DNA from: Trinickia fusca
GTDB taxonomy: Bacteria; Pseudomonadota; Gammaproteobacteria; Burkholderiales; Burkholderiaceae
DNA length: 64,000 nt
Direction of reading: 5' to 3'
Assembly: GCF_003628145.1 (NCBI RefSeq)
Contig: NZ_RBZV01000015.1
Span: 62,001 to 126,000, forward strand
Shown here one piece after another: positions 28,054 to 36,800 of this stretch; the first letter of the stretch is position 1, and the number at the start of each line of letters is the position of its first letter. The notes under the pieces are model-generated. The model did no database searches, was not told where the DNA came from, and saw nothing but the letters and a program-made list of their open reading frames with translations. The translations under genes and the position numbers were made by a program.

Positions 28054-28605
28054 TCAGCTGCCCGCGCCCGACGCCACCGCGCCCGCGGAAGCCGAAGCTG
28101 CGCTCGGCGCCGCCGGTGCGGGCGCGGCCGACGACGACTTGCTGCCGCCTGCGTCGGCTGCCTTGTTGTAGAGGAACTGGCCGATCAGGTTTTCGAGCAC
28201 GATCGCCGACTGCGTCATGGAGATCGTGTCGCCGGCCTTCAGCATCTGATCGTCGCCGCCAGGCTGAAGCCCGATGTATTGCTCGCCGAGCAGGCCGGCG
28301 GTCAGGATCTTGGCCGACGTGTCCTTCGGAAACGGGTACTGCTTGTCGATGTCGATCGTCACGAGCGCCTGATAGCTCGAGGTATCGAAGCCGATCGAGG
28401 CAACCCGGCCCACGACGACGCCCGCGCTCTTGACCGGCGCGCGCACCTTGAGGCCGCCGATGTTGTCGAACTTGAGCTTGACCGCGTAGGTGGGCTGGAA
28501 CGACAGCGAGCTCATGTTGCCGGCCTTGAGCGCCAGGAACAGCACCGCGATAAAGCCCAGCACCACGAACAAGCCGACCCAGAAGTCGAGAACACTCTTT
28601 TTCAT
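28054..28605 (-). CDS. mlaD: MCE-domain substrate-binding protein MlaD
   Basis: 183 residues. One N-terminal anchor (LDFWVGLFVVLGFIAVLFLA) is followed by an MCE domain: FDNIGGLKVRAPVKSAGVVV, then GRVASIGFDTSSYQALVTID and LLGEQYIGLQPGGD. An Ala/Ser-rich tail of about 30 residues ends the protein. MlaD hexamers sit on MlaE and hand lipids to MlaC. The ATG at 28605 fits the family; a second one at 28611 is possible. Confidence 0.94.
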   Translation of the reverse strand: MKKSVLDFWVGLFVVLGFIAVLFLALKAGNMSSLSFQPTYAVKLKFDNIGGLKVRAPVKSAGVVVGRVASIGFDTSSYQALVTIDIDKQYPFPKDTSAKILTAGLLGEQYIGLQPGGDDQMLKAGDTISMTQSAIVLENLIGQFLYNKAADAGGSKSSSAAPAPAAPSAASASAGAVASGAGS

Positions 28606-28666
28606 CGTCATCCCAAAAAACAGAGAGAATGGCTGCGCGCCCCGCCGCCTGGCGAGGTGCGGCACA

Positions 28667-29434
28667 TCAACTGAACATCAGCGCCGTGAGCAGGAAGTCG
28701 AGCCCCAGCACGGCCAGCGACGCATACACGACCGTGCGCGTCGTCGCGCGCGAGACGCCTTCAGGCGTCGGCTTGGCCTCGTAGCCTTGAAAGAGCGCGA
28801 TAAACGTCACCGCGAACCCGAACACGATGCTCTTGATGACGCCGTTGCCGACGTCGGCCCAGACTTCGACGCCGCTTTGCATCTGCGACCAGAACGCGCC
28901 CGAGTCGACGCCGATCATCAATACGCCGACGACGTACCCGCCGAGCACGCCGACCGCACTGAAGATCGCGGCCAGCAACGGCATCGAGATGATGCCGGCC
29001 CACATACGCGGCGCGATGACGGTCTTGAGCGGGTCGACGGCCATCATTTCGAGCGCCGTCAGCTGCTCGCCGGCCTTCATGAGGCCGATCTCGGCCGTCA
29101 GCGACGTGCCCGCGCGGCCGGCGAACAGCAGCGCCGTGACGACCGGCCCGAGTTCGCGCACGAGCGAGAGCGCGACGAGCAGCCCGAGCGCCTGCTCGGA
29201 GCCGTAGCGATTGAGCGTGTAGTAACCCTGCAGGCCGAGCACGAAGCCGACGAACAGGCCCGAGACGGCAATGATGACGAGGGAGTAGTTGCCGACGAAG
29301 AGAATCTGCTTCACGACGAGCCCGGGGCGGCGCAGCAGCGCGAGCCCCTCGAGCACGACGCGCAGGAACATCCGCGTCGCATAGCCCGCGCGCGCAATGC
29401 GCTCGAGCACCCAGCTTCCGATGGTGCTGATCAT
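28667..29434 (-). CDS. mlaE: Phospholipid ABC transporter permease MlaE
   Basis: 255 residues with five to six hydrophobic helices. MlaE motifs: IILFVGNYSLVIIAV-like centre, FVGFVLGLQGYYTLNRYGSE, LVRELGPVVTALLFAGRAGT, and AEIGLMKAGEQLTALEMMAV, the coupling-helix region. It dimerises in the inner membrane with MlaF and MlaB. The start overlaps the mlaF stop by 4 nt. Confidence 0.95.
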   Translation of the reverse strand: MISTIGSWVLERIARAGYATRMFLRVVLEGLALLRRPGLVVKQILFVGNYSLVIIAVSGLFVGFVLGLQGYYTLNRYGSEQALGLLVALSLVRELGPVVTALLFAGRAGTSLTAEIGLMKAGEQLTALEMMAVDPLKTVIAPRMWAGIISMPLLAAIFSAVGVLGGYVVGVLMIGVDSGAFWSQMQSGVEVWADVGNGVIKSIVFGFAVTFIALFQGYEAKPTPEGVSRATTRTVVYASLAVLGLDFLLTALMFS

Positions 29435-30258
29435 GCACGCTCCCCGGCGATACCGAAATCCGCCGCGAGCGAGGCTTGCGCCGGGTAGTGGAACTTGAAC
29501 GGGCCATCGGGCGCCGCGTCGATGAACTGCCGCACGGTCGGATCGACCGACTCGCGCAGCTGCGCCGGCGTGCCGTGCGCGAGCACGCCGCCGTTCGCAA
29601 GGAAATAGACGTAATCGGCGATCGCGAACGATTCGGGCACGTCGTGGGTGACGAGGATCGAGGTCGCACCGAGCGCGTCGTTCAGTGTCCGGATCAGGTT
29701 CGCCGTAATGCCGAGCGAAATCGGATCGAGGCCGGCAAACGGCTCGTCGTACATCATCAGCTCGGGGTCGAGCGCGATCGCCCGCGCGAGCGCCACGCGC
29801 CGCGCCATGCCGCCGGAAATTTGCGACGGGGCCAGATCACGCGCGCCGCGCAGGCCGACCGCATTGAGCTTCATCAACACGAGATCTCGGATCAGCGCGT
29901 CGGGCAGATCGGTGTGCTCGCGCAGCGCGAATGCGACGTTCTCGAACACCGACATGTCGGTAAACAGCGCGCCGAACTGGAACAGCATGCCCATCTTGCG
30001 GCGCAGGGCGTAGAGCCCCTCGCGCGTCTGCTTGCCGACGTCCTGGCCGTGAAACAGCACCTCGCCGCGGCGTGCGCGCTCGAGCCCGCCGATCAGGCGC
30101 AGCACCGTCGTCTTGCCGCAGCCGGAGCCGCCCATGACAGCCACGACCTGGCCACGCCCAAAGCGCATGTTCAGGTTCGAGAGCACGAGGCGGCCGTCGC
30201 CGTAGCCGAAATCGACGTTGCGAAGCTCGAGAAGAGGCGCGGATGAAGAAGCTGACAC
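29431..30258 (-). CDS. mlaF: Phospholipid ABC transporter ATP-binding protein MlaF
   Basis: 275 residues. Walker A GGSGCGKTT near residue 40, signature ISGGMARRVALARAI, Walker B LMMYDEPFAGLDP, and His in ILVTHDVPESFAI. The pair NVDFGYGDGRLVLSNLNMRF opens the nucleotide-binding fold. First gene of mlaFEDACB; a TATAAT is found about 35 bp upstream. It energises phospholipid traffic between the membranes. Confidence 0.95.
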   Translation of the reverse strand: MSASSSAPLLELRNVDFGYGDGRLVLSNLNMRFGRGQVVAVMGGSGCGKTTVLRLIGGLERARRGEVLFHGQDVGKQTREGLYALRRKMGMLFQFGALFTDMSVFENVAFALREHTDLPDALIRDLVLMKLNAVGLRGARDLAPSQISGGMARRVALARAIALDPELMMYDEPFAGLDPISLGITANLIRTLNDALGATSILVTHDVPESFAIADYVYFLANGGVLAHGTPAQLRESVDPTVRQFIDAAPDGPFKFHYPAQASLAADFGIAGERA

Positions 30259-30290
30259 GAAGCGGACGATCCTTTTTACGCGGAAGCCGA

Positions 30291-30296
30291 ATTATA
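30291..30296 (-). promoter_or_regulatory. Candidate -10 element for the mla operon
   Basis: TATAAT on the minus strand about 33 bp upstream of the mlaF start. No good -35 is visible at standard spacing. Location and consensus match support a promoter, but the evidence is partial. Confidence 0.45.
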
Positions 30297-30351
30297 GGGC
30301 CTCAGCGTGAAGGACGTCGTAACAGTTCCGTTTCCTCCGCGCAACAGTGTG

Positions 30352-31476
30352 TTAACCCGAGCTAGGTCGGCGCTCGAAGGCCGCATGCAGCGCCGTCACC
30401 GCGGCTTGCGGGTCCTGGGCTTCGGTGACGGCACGCACGACGGCCGCACTACCCACGCCGGTGGCGAGCACGCCCGGCAGCGTAGTCAGATCAATACCGC
30501 CGATCGCCACGAGGGGCACGACACCCTCGACGAGCCGCACATAGCGCGCGAGCCGTGCCAGGCCCTGTGGCGCGGTCGCGAGTGTCTTCGTCGTCGTTGC
30601 GAAAACGGCCCCGAAGGCCAGATAGCTGGGACGGAAATGGAGCGCACGGAGCATCTCGTAGTAGCCGTGCGTCGACAGCCCGAGCCGCAGGCCAGATGCC
30701 GCAATCGCGGTCAGCTCGGCCGGCGCCAAAGTCTCCAGGTCTTCCTGCCCCAGGTGCACGCCGTAGGCACCGGCTGCGATCGCCTCACGCCAATGATCGT
30801 TGATGAAGACGCGCGCGCCGTGCCGGCGCCCGGCCTCGACGCTGCGCGCGATTTCCTCAGCCAGTTGCGCGGGCGGCGCGTCCTTCATGCGCAGCTGCAC
30901 GGTCTGCACGCCAAGCGTGAGCACGCGTTCGACCCACGCAGCGCTCGGCACGACCGCATAGAGCCCGAGCCGAGCCGGACACGATGCGAACGGCTCGGCA
31001 GGAACAGGCGGCAGGCCGACGAGACGCGGAAAGCGCGCGAGGTCCACCGGCCAGGCATCGTCCGAGCGCGCATCGTCGCCGTCGCGCCAGGCCATGGCGA
31101 GCACGAGCGCATCGGGCGCCTCGAACCCGCAGTCGAGGAAGGCCGCCAGTGCCGCGAGCCAGTCTTCGGCCAGCGTACCTTCGAACGCGTACCGCTGCCC
31201 GGCCAGCATCAGGCTCACCCCGCCCGCCTTCGCTTCGACGACACCTGCGCCATGGGCGAGCCAGCCTGCGAAGCTCGCCGGATGGTCGTTGTCGTCGGCA
31301 ACGACGATCAGATCGCCCGCGCGTGGCGCATCGGGCGCCGTCAGACAGATGCGCCATGGCACTGGCGCGCGCGGCCAGTCGCCGAGCCGTGCGCGGATCC
31401 GCTCGGCGGCCTGCATGAGCTCGTCGGCCGGTGGCCAGAAAATGTCGCGCTCGGCGAACGCGAGCGTGCTCGTCAT
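30352..31476 (-). CDS. thiE: Thiamine phosphate synthase ThiE with extra N-terminal domain
   Basis: 374 residues, against about 210 for a plain ThiE. The C-terminal half (from about residue 165) is the synthase barrel: RLGLYAVVPSAAWVERVLTL, VQLRMKDAP, VFINDHWREAIAAGAYGVHL, then GLSTHGYYEM and PLVAIGGIDL. It joins HMP-PP and thiazole phosphate. Residues 1-160 (DLIVVADDNDHPASFAGWLA and similar) are a separate domain I cannot name, possibly a degenerate kinase-like one. GGAGG lies just before the ATG at 31476. Last gene of thiOSGE. Confidence 0.9.
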   Translation of the reverse strand: MTSTLAFAERDIFWPPADELMQAAERIRARLGDWPRAPVPWRICLTAPDAPRAGDLIVVADDNDHPASFAGWLAHGAGVVEAKAGGVSLMLAGQRYAFEGTLAEDWLAALAAFLDCGFEAPDALVLAMAWRDGDDARSDDAWPVDLARFPRLVGLPPVPAEPFASCPARLGLYAVVPSAAWVERVLTLGVQTVQLRMKDAPPAQLAEEIARSVEAGRRHGARVFINDHWREAIAAGAYGVHLGQEDLETLAPAELTAIAASGLRLGLSTHGYYEMLRALHFRPSYLAFGAVFATTTKTLATAPQGLARLARYVRLVEGVVPLVAIGGIDLTTLPGVLATGVGSAAVVRAVTEAQDPQAAVTALHAAFERRPSSG

Positions 31477-31550
31477 ACAGCCTCCCGCTCGGCGGCAGGC
31501 CCGCGCCGCGGCAGCAAGCCTGGGCACGTGAGAATCGGACCACGCATCGC

Positions 31551-32357
31551 TCAAGACTCCTGGTGCCAGAACGGCATGCCGACGACGGGTGTGCTCGCCT
31601 CGGCGCTATCGCGCTCGGCCATCGGGCCGGCCAGGAACGCCGTGCGGCCCGCGTCGACGGCTTGCGCAAACGCGCGCGCCATCACGGGAGGCAGCGTCGA
31701 CTGCGACACCGCCGTGTTCAGCATCACGCCGTCGAAGCCCCATTCCATCACTTGGCACGCGTGCGAGGGCACGCCGAGCCCGGCGTCAATGATCAACGGC
31801 ACGTCGGGCAGCCGCTCGCGCAGCACGCGCAGGCCGTACGGGTTCACGATGCCCTTGCCGGAGCCGATCGGCGCGCCCCACGGCATCAAGACCTCGCAAC
31901 CCGCGTCGATGAGACGTCGGCCGATCACGAGGTCTTCGGTGCAATAGGGCAGCACCTTGAAGCCGTCCTTCACGAGCCGCGTCGCGGCCTCGACGAGCGC
32001 GATCGGATCGGGTTGCAGCGTGTAGTCGTCGCCGACGGTCTCGAGCTTGATCCAGTCCGTCTCGAAGATCTCGCGCGCCATATGCGCGGTCGCGATGGCT
32101 TCATCGACGCTCTGGCAGCCGGCGGTATTCGGCAGCAGCGGCACGCCCTGGCGCACGAGCATGTCGAAGAAGCCGGCTTCGGCCGTCTGATCGTGCATCT
32201 GCCGGCGCAGCGCCACGGTGACCATGCCAGGCCGAGCTTGCTCGATCGACTCGGCGAGCGATTGCAGCGACGGATAGCGCGACGTGCCGAGCAGCACGCG
32301 GCTCGCGAACGTTTGGCCGTACAGCGTGAACGCGTCGGCGGCAAGGGCGGAACTCAT
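31551..32357 (-). CDS. thiG: Thiazole synthase ThiG
   Basis: 268 residues, (beta/alpha)8 barrel. Landmarks: LLGTSRYPSLQSLAESIEQA, LLPNTAGCQSVDEAIATAHM, WIKLETVGDDYTLQPDP, LVKDGFKVLPYCTEDLVIGR, and PLIIDAGLGVPSHACQVMEW. The active-site lysine that forms the imine with DXP is expected in the IKLE strand. It builds the thiazole ring from DXP, dehydroglycine and ThiS-thiocarboxylate. Between thiS and thiE. Confidence 0.95.
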   Translation of the reverse strand: MSSALAADAFTLYGQTFASRVLLGTSRYPSLQSLAESIEQARPGMVTVALRRQMHDQTAEAGFFDMLVRQGVPLLPNTAGCQSVDEAIATAHMAREIFETDWIKLETVGDDYTLQPDPIALVEAATRLVKDGFKVLPYCTEDLVIGRRLIDAGCEVLMPWGAPIGSGKGIVNPYGLRVLRERLPDVPLIIDAGLGVPSHACQVMEWGFDGVMLNTAVSQSTLPPVMARAFAQAVDAGRTAFLAGPMAERDSAEASTPVVGMPFWHQES

Positions 32358-32429
32358 CGATGAATCCTTAAGCGGGCAATCGGTTCGCCCGACGCGCGGC
32401 GCCGGGCACGGGTAAGCGTCGTGCGGCGT

Positions 32430-32627
32430 TCAACCGCCGGCGACGGGATGCACGACGTCGAGCCGATCGCCCGCCTCGAGCGCGCGCGCCGCGTGCTGCG
32501 TGCGCGCGACGAACTGGCCGTTCACGGCGACGGCGAACGGTGCGCGCGCACCGAACGCGGTCAGCGCATCAGCGACGGTCGCTCCGTCTGGTAGCGACAG
32601 CGGTTTTTGGTTGACCTGAATATCCAT
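32430..32627 (-). CDS. thiS: Sulfur carrier protein ThiS
   Basis: 65 residues with the ubiquitin-like ThiS pattern: MDIQVNQKPLSLPDGATVAD, then VAVNGQFVARTQHAARALEA and a closing VVHPVAGG. The C-terminal Gly-Gly is adenylated and thiocarboxylated to deliver sulfur to ThiG. The longer in-frame reading to 32924 would overlap thiO and is rejected. thiF, the adenylyltransferase, is not in this window. Confidence 0.94.
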   Translation of the reverse strand: MDIQVNQKPLSLPDGATVADALTAFGARAPFAVAVNGQFVARTQHAARALEAGDRLDVVHPVAGG

Positions 32628-32662
32628 GACGTTGAGATTCGACAGTTCCGATTGATAGCGAT

Positions 32663-33832
32663 TCACGCGCCCGTGCCGGACGCACACGTCTCGCGCGCGC
32701 CGGCCAGACGCAGCATCGGCGCCCAGCGTGCGGCGCGGCGCCAGTGCTCGAAGCCCTCGGCATCGGCGACACGCCCCGTGACGAGCTCGGCAGCGAGTTC
32801 CGCCGCCGCCTGCGAGACTTCGGGCACGATCATGTAGCCATGCCGATAAAGACCGTTCACGCGCAAGGTCGCGCGACCGTCCCAGACGATCGCGGGACGA
32901 TGGTCGGGTAACGTCGGGCGACACTGCGTGTTCAGTTCGAGAATGCGCGCCTCGCCAAAGCCCGGGTGCACGGCGAATGCCGCGCTCAGCAACTCGAGCG
33001 CCGAGCGCACGCTGATGGGCGACATGTCCTCACCTTCGATCTCGGTCGCACCGATCACGTAGAGGTCGTCCTGCTTCGGCGCGATATAGAGCGGATAGCG
33101 CGGATGCAGCATGCGCACCGGGCGGGTGAGGCCGATACCTGGCGCATGCACGCGCGCGACTTCGCCGCGGATGCCACGCAACGTCGACAGCACGGGTTTC
33201 GCACCGAGGCCGCGGCAATCGATGGTGATGCGCGCCGGCGGCAGCGCATCGTCCGCGACGCTCGTATTCCAGTGCGTGGCGACGCGCCGCTCCGCGAGCC
33301 CCGCCGCCAGCGCAGCGAGCACCTGGCGATTGTCGAGCTGACCTTCGCGTGGCAGCAGCCAGCCTTGATTGAAGCGCCCCGCGAGCGCGGGTTCTGCTTG
33401 CGCGAGCGCGGCGCCGTCGAGCGGCGTAAAGCCGCCCTGCTCGAACAGCGCGGCAGGCGCATTGGCGCGCACGCGCCGCTCGAACAGCGACGCCTCCGCG
33501 CGATCGGCGCGGTGCCAGACGACGAGCGTGCCATTGCGCTGAAAGAACACGGGCTCGGGCAGTTGCGTGATCAGATGCGGCCACGCGTCGAGCGAGGCGG
33601 CACCGAGTTCGGCGATGAGCGGCTCGGCGACGGCTGCCTCGGCCAGCGGTGCGAGCATGGCCGCCGCGACCCACGCCGCCGCGCCCGAGCCAGCCGCATC
33701 GCCGCGCTCGTACAACGCGACGCGGTAGCCCTCGCCGGCGAGCCGCCATGCGACGAGCCGGCCACACAGCCCGCCACCGAGCACGGCGAAATCGGGCTGG
33801 CCCGAGAAAACGACTGAAGATTGAGCGGTCAT
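32663..33832 (-). CDS. thiO: Glycine oxidase ThiO
   Basis: 389 residues. FAD-binding DAO fold: VLGGGLCGRLVAWRLAGEGY near residue 17, DCRGLGAKPVLSTLRGIRGE near 205, and YIAPKQDDLYVIGATEIEGE, then RVNGLYRHGYMIVPEVSQAA. It oxidises glycine to iminoglycine (dehydroglycine) for the ThiG reaction in aerobes. First gene behind the TPP riboswitch. The ATG at 33832 gives a normal N-terminus. The last 35 residues are Arg/Ala-rich. Confidence 0.92.
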   Translation of the reverse strand: MTAQSSVVFSGQPDFAVLGGGLCGRLVAWRLAGEGYRVALYERGDAAGSGAAAWVAAAMLAPLAEAAVAEPLIAELGAASLDAWPHLITQLPEPVFFQRNGTLVVWHRADRAEASLFERRVRANAPAALFEQGGFTPLDGAALAQAEPALAGRFNQGWLLPREGQLDNRQVLAALAAGLAERRVATHWNTSVADDALPPARITIDCRGLGAKPVLSTLRGIRGEVARVHAPGIGLTRPVRMLHPRYPLYIAPKQDDLYVIGATEIEGEDMSPISVRSALELLSAAFAVHPGFGEARILELNTQCRPTLPDHRPAIVWDGRATLRVNGLYRHGYMIVPEVSQAAAELAAELVTGRVADAEGFEHWRRAARWAPMLRLAGARETCASGTGA

Positions 33833-33979
33833 CGGATCGATCCTTTCCGTACGGCTGCGAGCGCGTACCCAAGGACGAAACCGGCGGGAGAGGCCGGCCA
33901 GGCAACGAGCGTCCGCGTAGCGGACACGGCCCGGCGGGGAAGGGATTCCACAGCGAAAACCACGGAAAGCGTTCCGGAA

Positions 33980-34091
33980 ACTTCCCGCGCCGGTATTACC
34001 CGGATCGGGTGCAAAGGGTCTCTCTCAGCCTCGCAGCGGTACGGCCCATGCCGTTGCCACCGCCCATTACTGGACTTGCGAAGCACCCCTG
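33980..34091 (-). promoter_or_regulatory. TPP riboswitch (THI element) controlling thiOSGE
   Basis: Read on the minus strand from about 34091: CAGGGGTGC, then the conserved GCTGAGA, ACCCTTTG and CCGATCCGGGTAATACCGGC, closing near 33980. These are the invariant THI-box blocks in order and spacing. A GC-rich, structured 150-nt leader continues to the thiO start and could hold the expression platform. Thiamine pyrophosphate binding should reduce expression of thiOSGE. Confidence 0.93.
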
Positions 34092-34362
34092 TTTCGTCAC
34101 CGGCGATTAGACCATAAAAGGCGAAAGCGCCGCAAACCGGAATAGCGCTTATGCCCTTGAATCGGCCGGGCAGCGAGCGCAAAGCCGCGGGCGCGCTCTG
34201 GCACAATGTGCCGACCGCGCGAGTCCAGTCCGCCAAGGCCGCGCCCCCACATGCTGCGTCCCTGTTAAGCCTGGCTTAAGAGGCCGACACAACAATGGCG
34301 CGGCGTTCGGACGCAGCCCCGCACCGCCAGCCGTGAGCCGGTAACCGATCGAGAACATAGTC

Positions 34363-36126
34363 ATGCCCCCGTCCACTGCCCCGCTTTCCCTGCGCAGCCA
34401 TGCGCCGCGCGACCCGCACTCCGTCTCGGCCTGGAGCCTCATCAAGCCCTATTGGGTGTCCAAGGAATGGAGGATCGCGTGGACACTCCTGATCGCGATC
34501 ATCGCGATGGACCTCGTCACCGTGCGGATCACCGTCTTCCTCAACAGCTGGAGCGCGCAGTTCTACAATGCGTTGCAGACGAAAGACGTACGCGACTTTC
34601 CGCACTTGATGATCGTGTTCTCGGGCATCGTGGCCGCGCTGATCGTGCTGTTCGTCTACCGCCGCTACCTGTCCCAGATGCTCGGCTTTCGCTGGCGTCA
34701 GTGGCTGACCGATCAGTTCCTGCGCGAATGGCTCGGCGAGCGCGCGTTCTACCGTATCGAGCGAGACCGCCTCGCCGACAACCCCGACCAGCGGATCAGC
34801 GACGACTTGCAATCGCTCGCGACGACCACGCTGTCGCTGTCGCTCGACCTGCTCTCGACGGTCGTCACGCTCGTCACGTTCATCTTCATCCTGTGGACGC
34901 TCGCGGGTGCGCTCACGGTCACGCTGGGCGGCAAGCCGCTCGTCGTTCCGGGCTACATGGTGTGGGCCGCGGCGCTCTACGCGCTCGGCGGCTCGTTCGT
35001 GATGCAGAAGCTCGGCCATCCGCTCGTGTCGATCAACTACCAGCAACAGCGCGTCGAGGCCGACTTCCGTTTCGGGCTCATCCGCGTGCGCGAGAACGCT
35101 GAGCAGATCGCGTTCTACGACGGCATGCGCACCGAAGAAAACAACGCAAAGACGATCTTCGCGCGCATTCGCGACAACTGGTGGCGCATCATGAAGTACA
35201 CGAAGCGCCTGAGTTTCGTGCTGAGCTTCTATAGCAACATCGCGTTCATCTTCCCGATCGCGGTCGCCGCACCGAAGTATTTCGCGGGCGCCTATACGAT
35301 GGGCGTGCTGATGCAGGTGCGCTCGGCGTTCTCGACCGTCAGCGACTCGTTCTCGTGGTTCATCAATAGTTACGGCACGCTCGTCGAATGGCGCGCAACC
35401 GTCAACCGTCTGCGCGAATTCAAGCGTGTGATCCACACGACGCACCTGAAGGAATCGGTGCTGCCGGCCACCGAGCACGGCGGCATCAACCTGCATTTCG
35501 TCGATGCACCCACGCTGACTACGCGCGGCCTCAAGCTCGCGCTGCCGAACGGTACGCCGCTCACGACGATCGGCGACGTCGCGATCGAGCCCGGTTCGCG
35601 CTGGCTCGTGCGCGGCGCCTCGGGCGCGGGCAAGAGCACGCTGCTGCGCGCATTCGCGGGTCTGTGGCCGTTCGGCGACGGCGCGATCGATGCGCCCGTC
35701 GACGCGCATATGATGTTCGTGCCGCAGCAAAGCTACCTGCCGATCGGCACGCTGAAAGCCGCGCTCGCCTATCCGGCGCCTGCCGATGCATACGACGACG
35801 AGGCATGCCGCGAGGCGCTTCGCACCTGCCGCCTCGAGGACTACGCTGCGCGGCTCGCCGAATCGGCGCACTGGACGCGCGTGCTGTCGCCGGGCGAGCA
35901 GCAACGGCTCGCGGCCGCGCGCGTGCTGCTGCACAAGCCTGACTTCCTGTTCCTCGATGAAGCGACGAGCGCGCTCGATGCCGAAAACGAAGCGCGCATC
36001 TATCGGCTGTTCGACGAACACCTGCCGAAGACCGCCATCGTCAGCGTCGCGCATCGCGAAGCGCTGGCCGCGTTCCATCCGCACACGCTCGAAGTCGAAC
36101 GCAGCGGCGAGCGCGCCGTCGCTTAA
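34363..36126 (+). CDS. SbmA/BacA-like ABC transporter, fused membrane and ATPase domains
   Basis: 587 residues. The N-terminal part (residues 20-350) has about six helices of the SbmA/BacA type (ABC_membrane_2): WTLLIAIIAMDLVTVRITVF, LGFRWRQWLTDQFLREWLGE, NPDQRISDDLQSLATTTLSL. The C-terminal ATPase carries Walker A GASGAGKST, LSPGEQQRLAAARVLL, and FLFLDEATSALDAE with His in VSVAHREAL. Relatives (YddA, Rv1819c) import peptides or cobalamin-like molecules or adjust the envelope. Substrate here unknown. It stands alone, and convergent with thpR. Confidence 0.88.
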   Translation: MPPSTAPLSLRSHAPRDPHSVSAWSLIKPYWVSKEWRIAWTLLIAIIAMDLVTVRITVFLNSWSAQFYNALQTKDVRDFPHLMIVFSGIVAALIVLFVYRRYLSQMLGFRWRQWLTDQFLREWLGERAFYRIERDRLADNPDQRISDDLQSLATTTLSLSLDLLSTVVTLVTFIFILWTLAGALTVTLGGKPLVVPGYMVWAAALYALGGSFVMQKLGHPLVSINYQQQRVEADFRFGLIRVRENAEQIAFYDGMRTEENNAKTIFARIRDNWWRIMKYTKRLSFVLSFYSNIAFIFPIAVAAPKYFAGAYTMGVLMQVRSAFSTVSDSFSWFINSYGTLVEWRATVNRLREFKRVIHTTHLKESVLPATEHGGINLHFVDAPTLTTRGLKLALPNGTPLTTIGDVAIEPGSRWLVRGASGAGKSTLLRAFAGLWPFGDGAIDAPVDAHMMFVPQQSYLPIGTLKAALAYPAPADAYDDEACREALRTCRLEDYAARLAESAHWTRVLSPGEQQRLAAARVLLHKPDFLFLDEATSALDAENEARIYRLFDEHLPKTAIVSVAHREALAAFHPHTLEVERSGERAVA

Positions 36127-36140
36127 GCGCGCAATCGATC

Positions 36141-36169
36141 GCGGCTGCGTGCACCGCTCACGCAGCCGC
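36141..36169. terminator. Inverted repeat between convergent ABC transporter and thpR
   Basis: Exact 11-bp stem GCGGCTGCGTG (36141-36151) / CACGCAGCCGC (36159-36169), 7-nt loop, in the 57-bp gap between two genes that converge. No T-tract; a bidirectional terminator is the simplest reading. Confidence 0.6.
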
Positions 36170-36183
36170 GCCCGCGCGCCGAT

Positions 36184-36786
36184 TCAACACGCGGGCACGG
36201 GCGCCGACGCGATCGCCCGATAACGCGCGCCGTGACGGGCGAGCGTGCTCGAATAGAGCGTCAGCCTATCGAAGCGGGCCAAGACCTGCGCGCTAGTGCC
36301 GCCGCGCACCTCGAATGTCGTCGACAACGCCGCTTTCGCATCGGCCGTGCCGATGCGGCTCGCCGGACGCCTATCGCGCGACAGGCGTGCGAGCGTAACG
36401 TGCGGACGAAACGCGCGATGATCGTCGACGGGCAGACCATGCGCGAGCACGAGTGCGCGCACGCGCGCCTCGAACTGCGTCATCGGCTCCGACTCCTCGA
36501 ACGACACGACGACGAGCCGCGGATGCGTCGCATTGGGCCAGTACTCGCTGCCCTGAATCGCGAGCGGCGGCAGCGGCGCGACGACGCCCGGCAGCGCTTG
36601 CGCCAGCTGCTCGCCCTGAGCGGGCGGCACGGAGCCGAGAAACGCGAGCGTCAGATGCAGTTGATCGACGCTCACGCGTCGCTGCGCACTGCCGACGGGC
36701 ATCGTAGCGAACACCGCGCGCGTGGCCGCATCGGGCTCGAGCGCGATGAAGCAGCGATGCCAGTCGTCGATCTCCTGCGCCGGCAT
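36184..36786 (-). CDS. thpR: RNA 2',3'-cyclic phosphodiesterase ThpR (2'-5' RNA ligase family)
   Basis: 200 residues from MPAQEIDDWHRCFIALEPDA. The two catalytic HxT motifs of the 2H phosphoesterase fold are HLTLAFLGSVP near residue 44 and HVTLARLSR near 132. The enzyme opens 2',3'-cyclic phosphates of RNA ends. The start at 36786 removes a 23-residue upstream reading lacking family support. It lies 14 bp from the gltD stop on the same strand, so may be co-transcribed. Confidence 0.92.
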   Translation of the reverse strand: MPAQEIDDWHRCFIALEPDAATRAVFATMPVGSAQRRVSVDQLHLTLAFLGSVPPAQGEQLAQALPGVVAPLPPLAIQGSEYWPNATHPRLVVVSFEESEPMTQFEARVRALVLAHGLPVDDHRAFRPHVTLARLSRDRRPASRIGTADAKAALSTTFEVRGGTSAQVLARFDRLTLYSSTLARHGARYRAIASAPVPAC

Positions 36787-36800
36787 GCTGCGCCCCTTCG

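Noticed and set aside
34276-36084. 602-residue leftward frame opposite the SbmA-like transporter
   Set aside because: Antisense shadow; the rightward frame has Walker and signature motifs.
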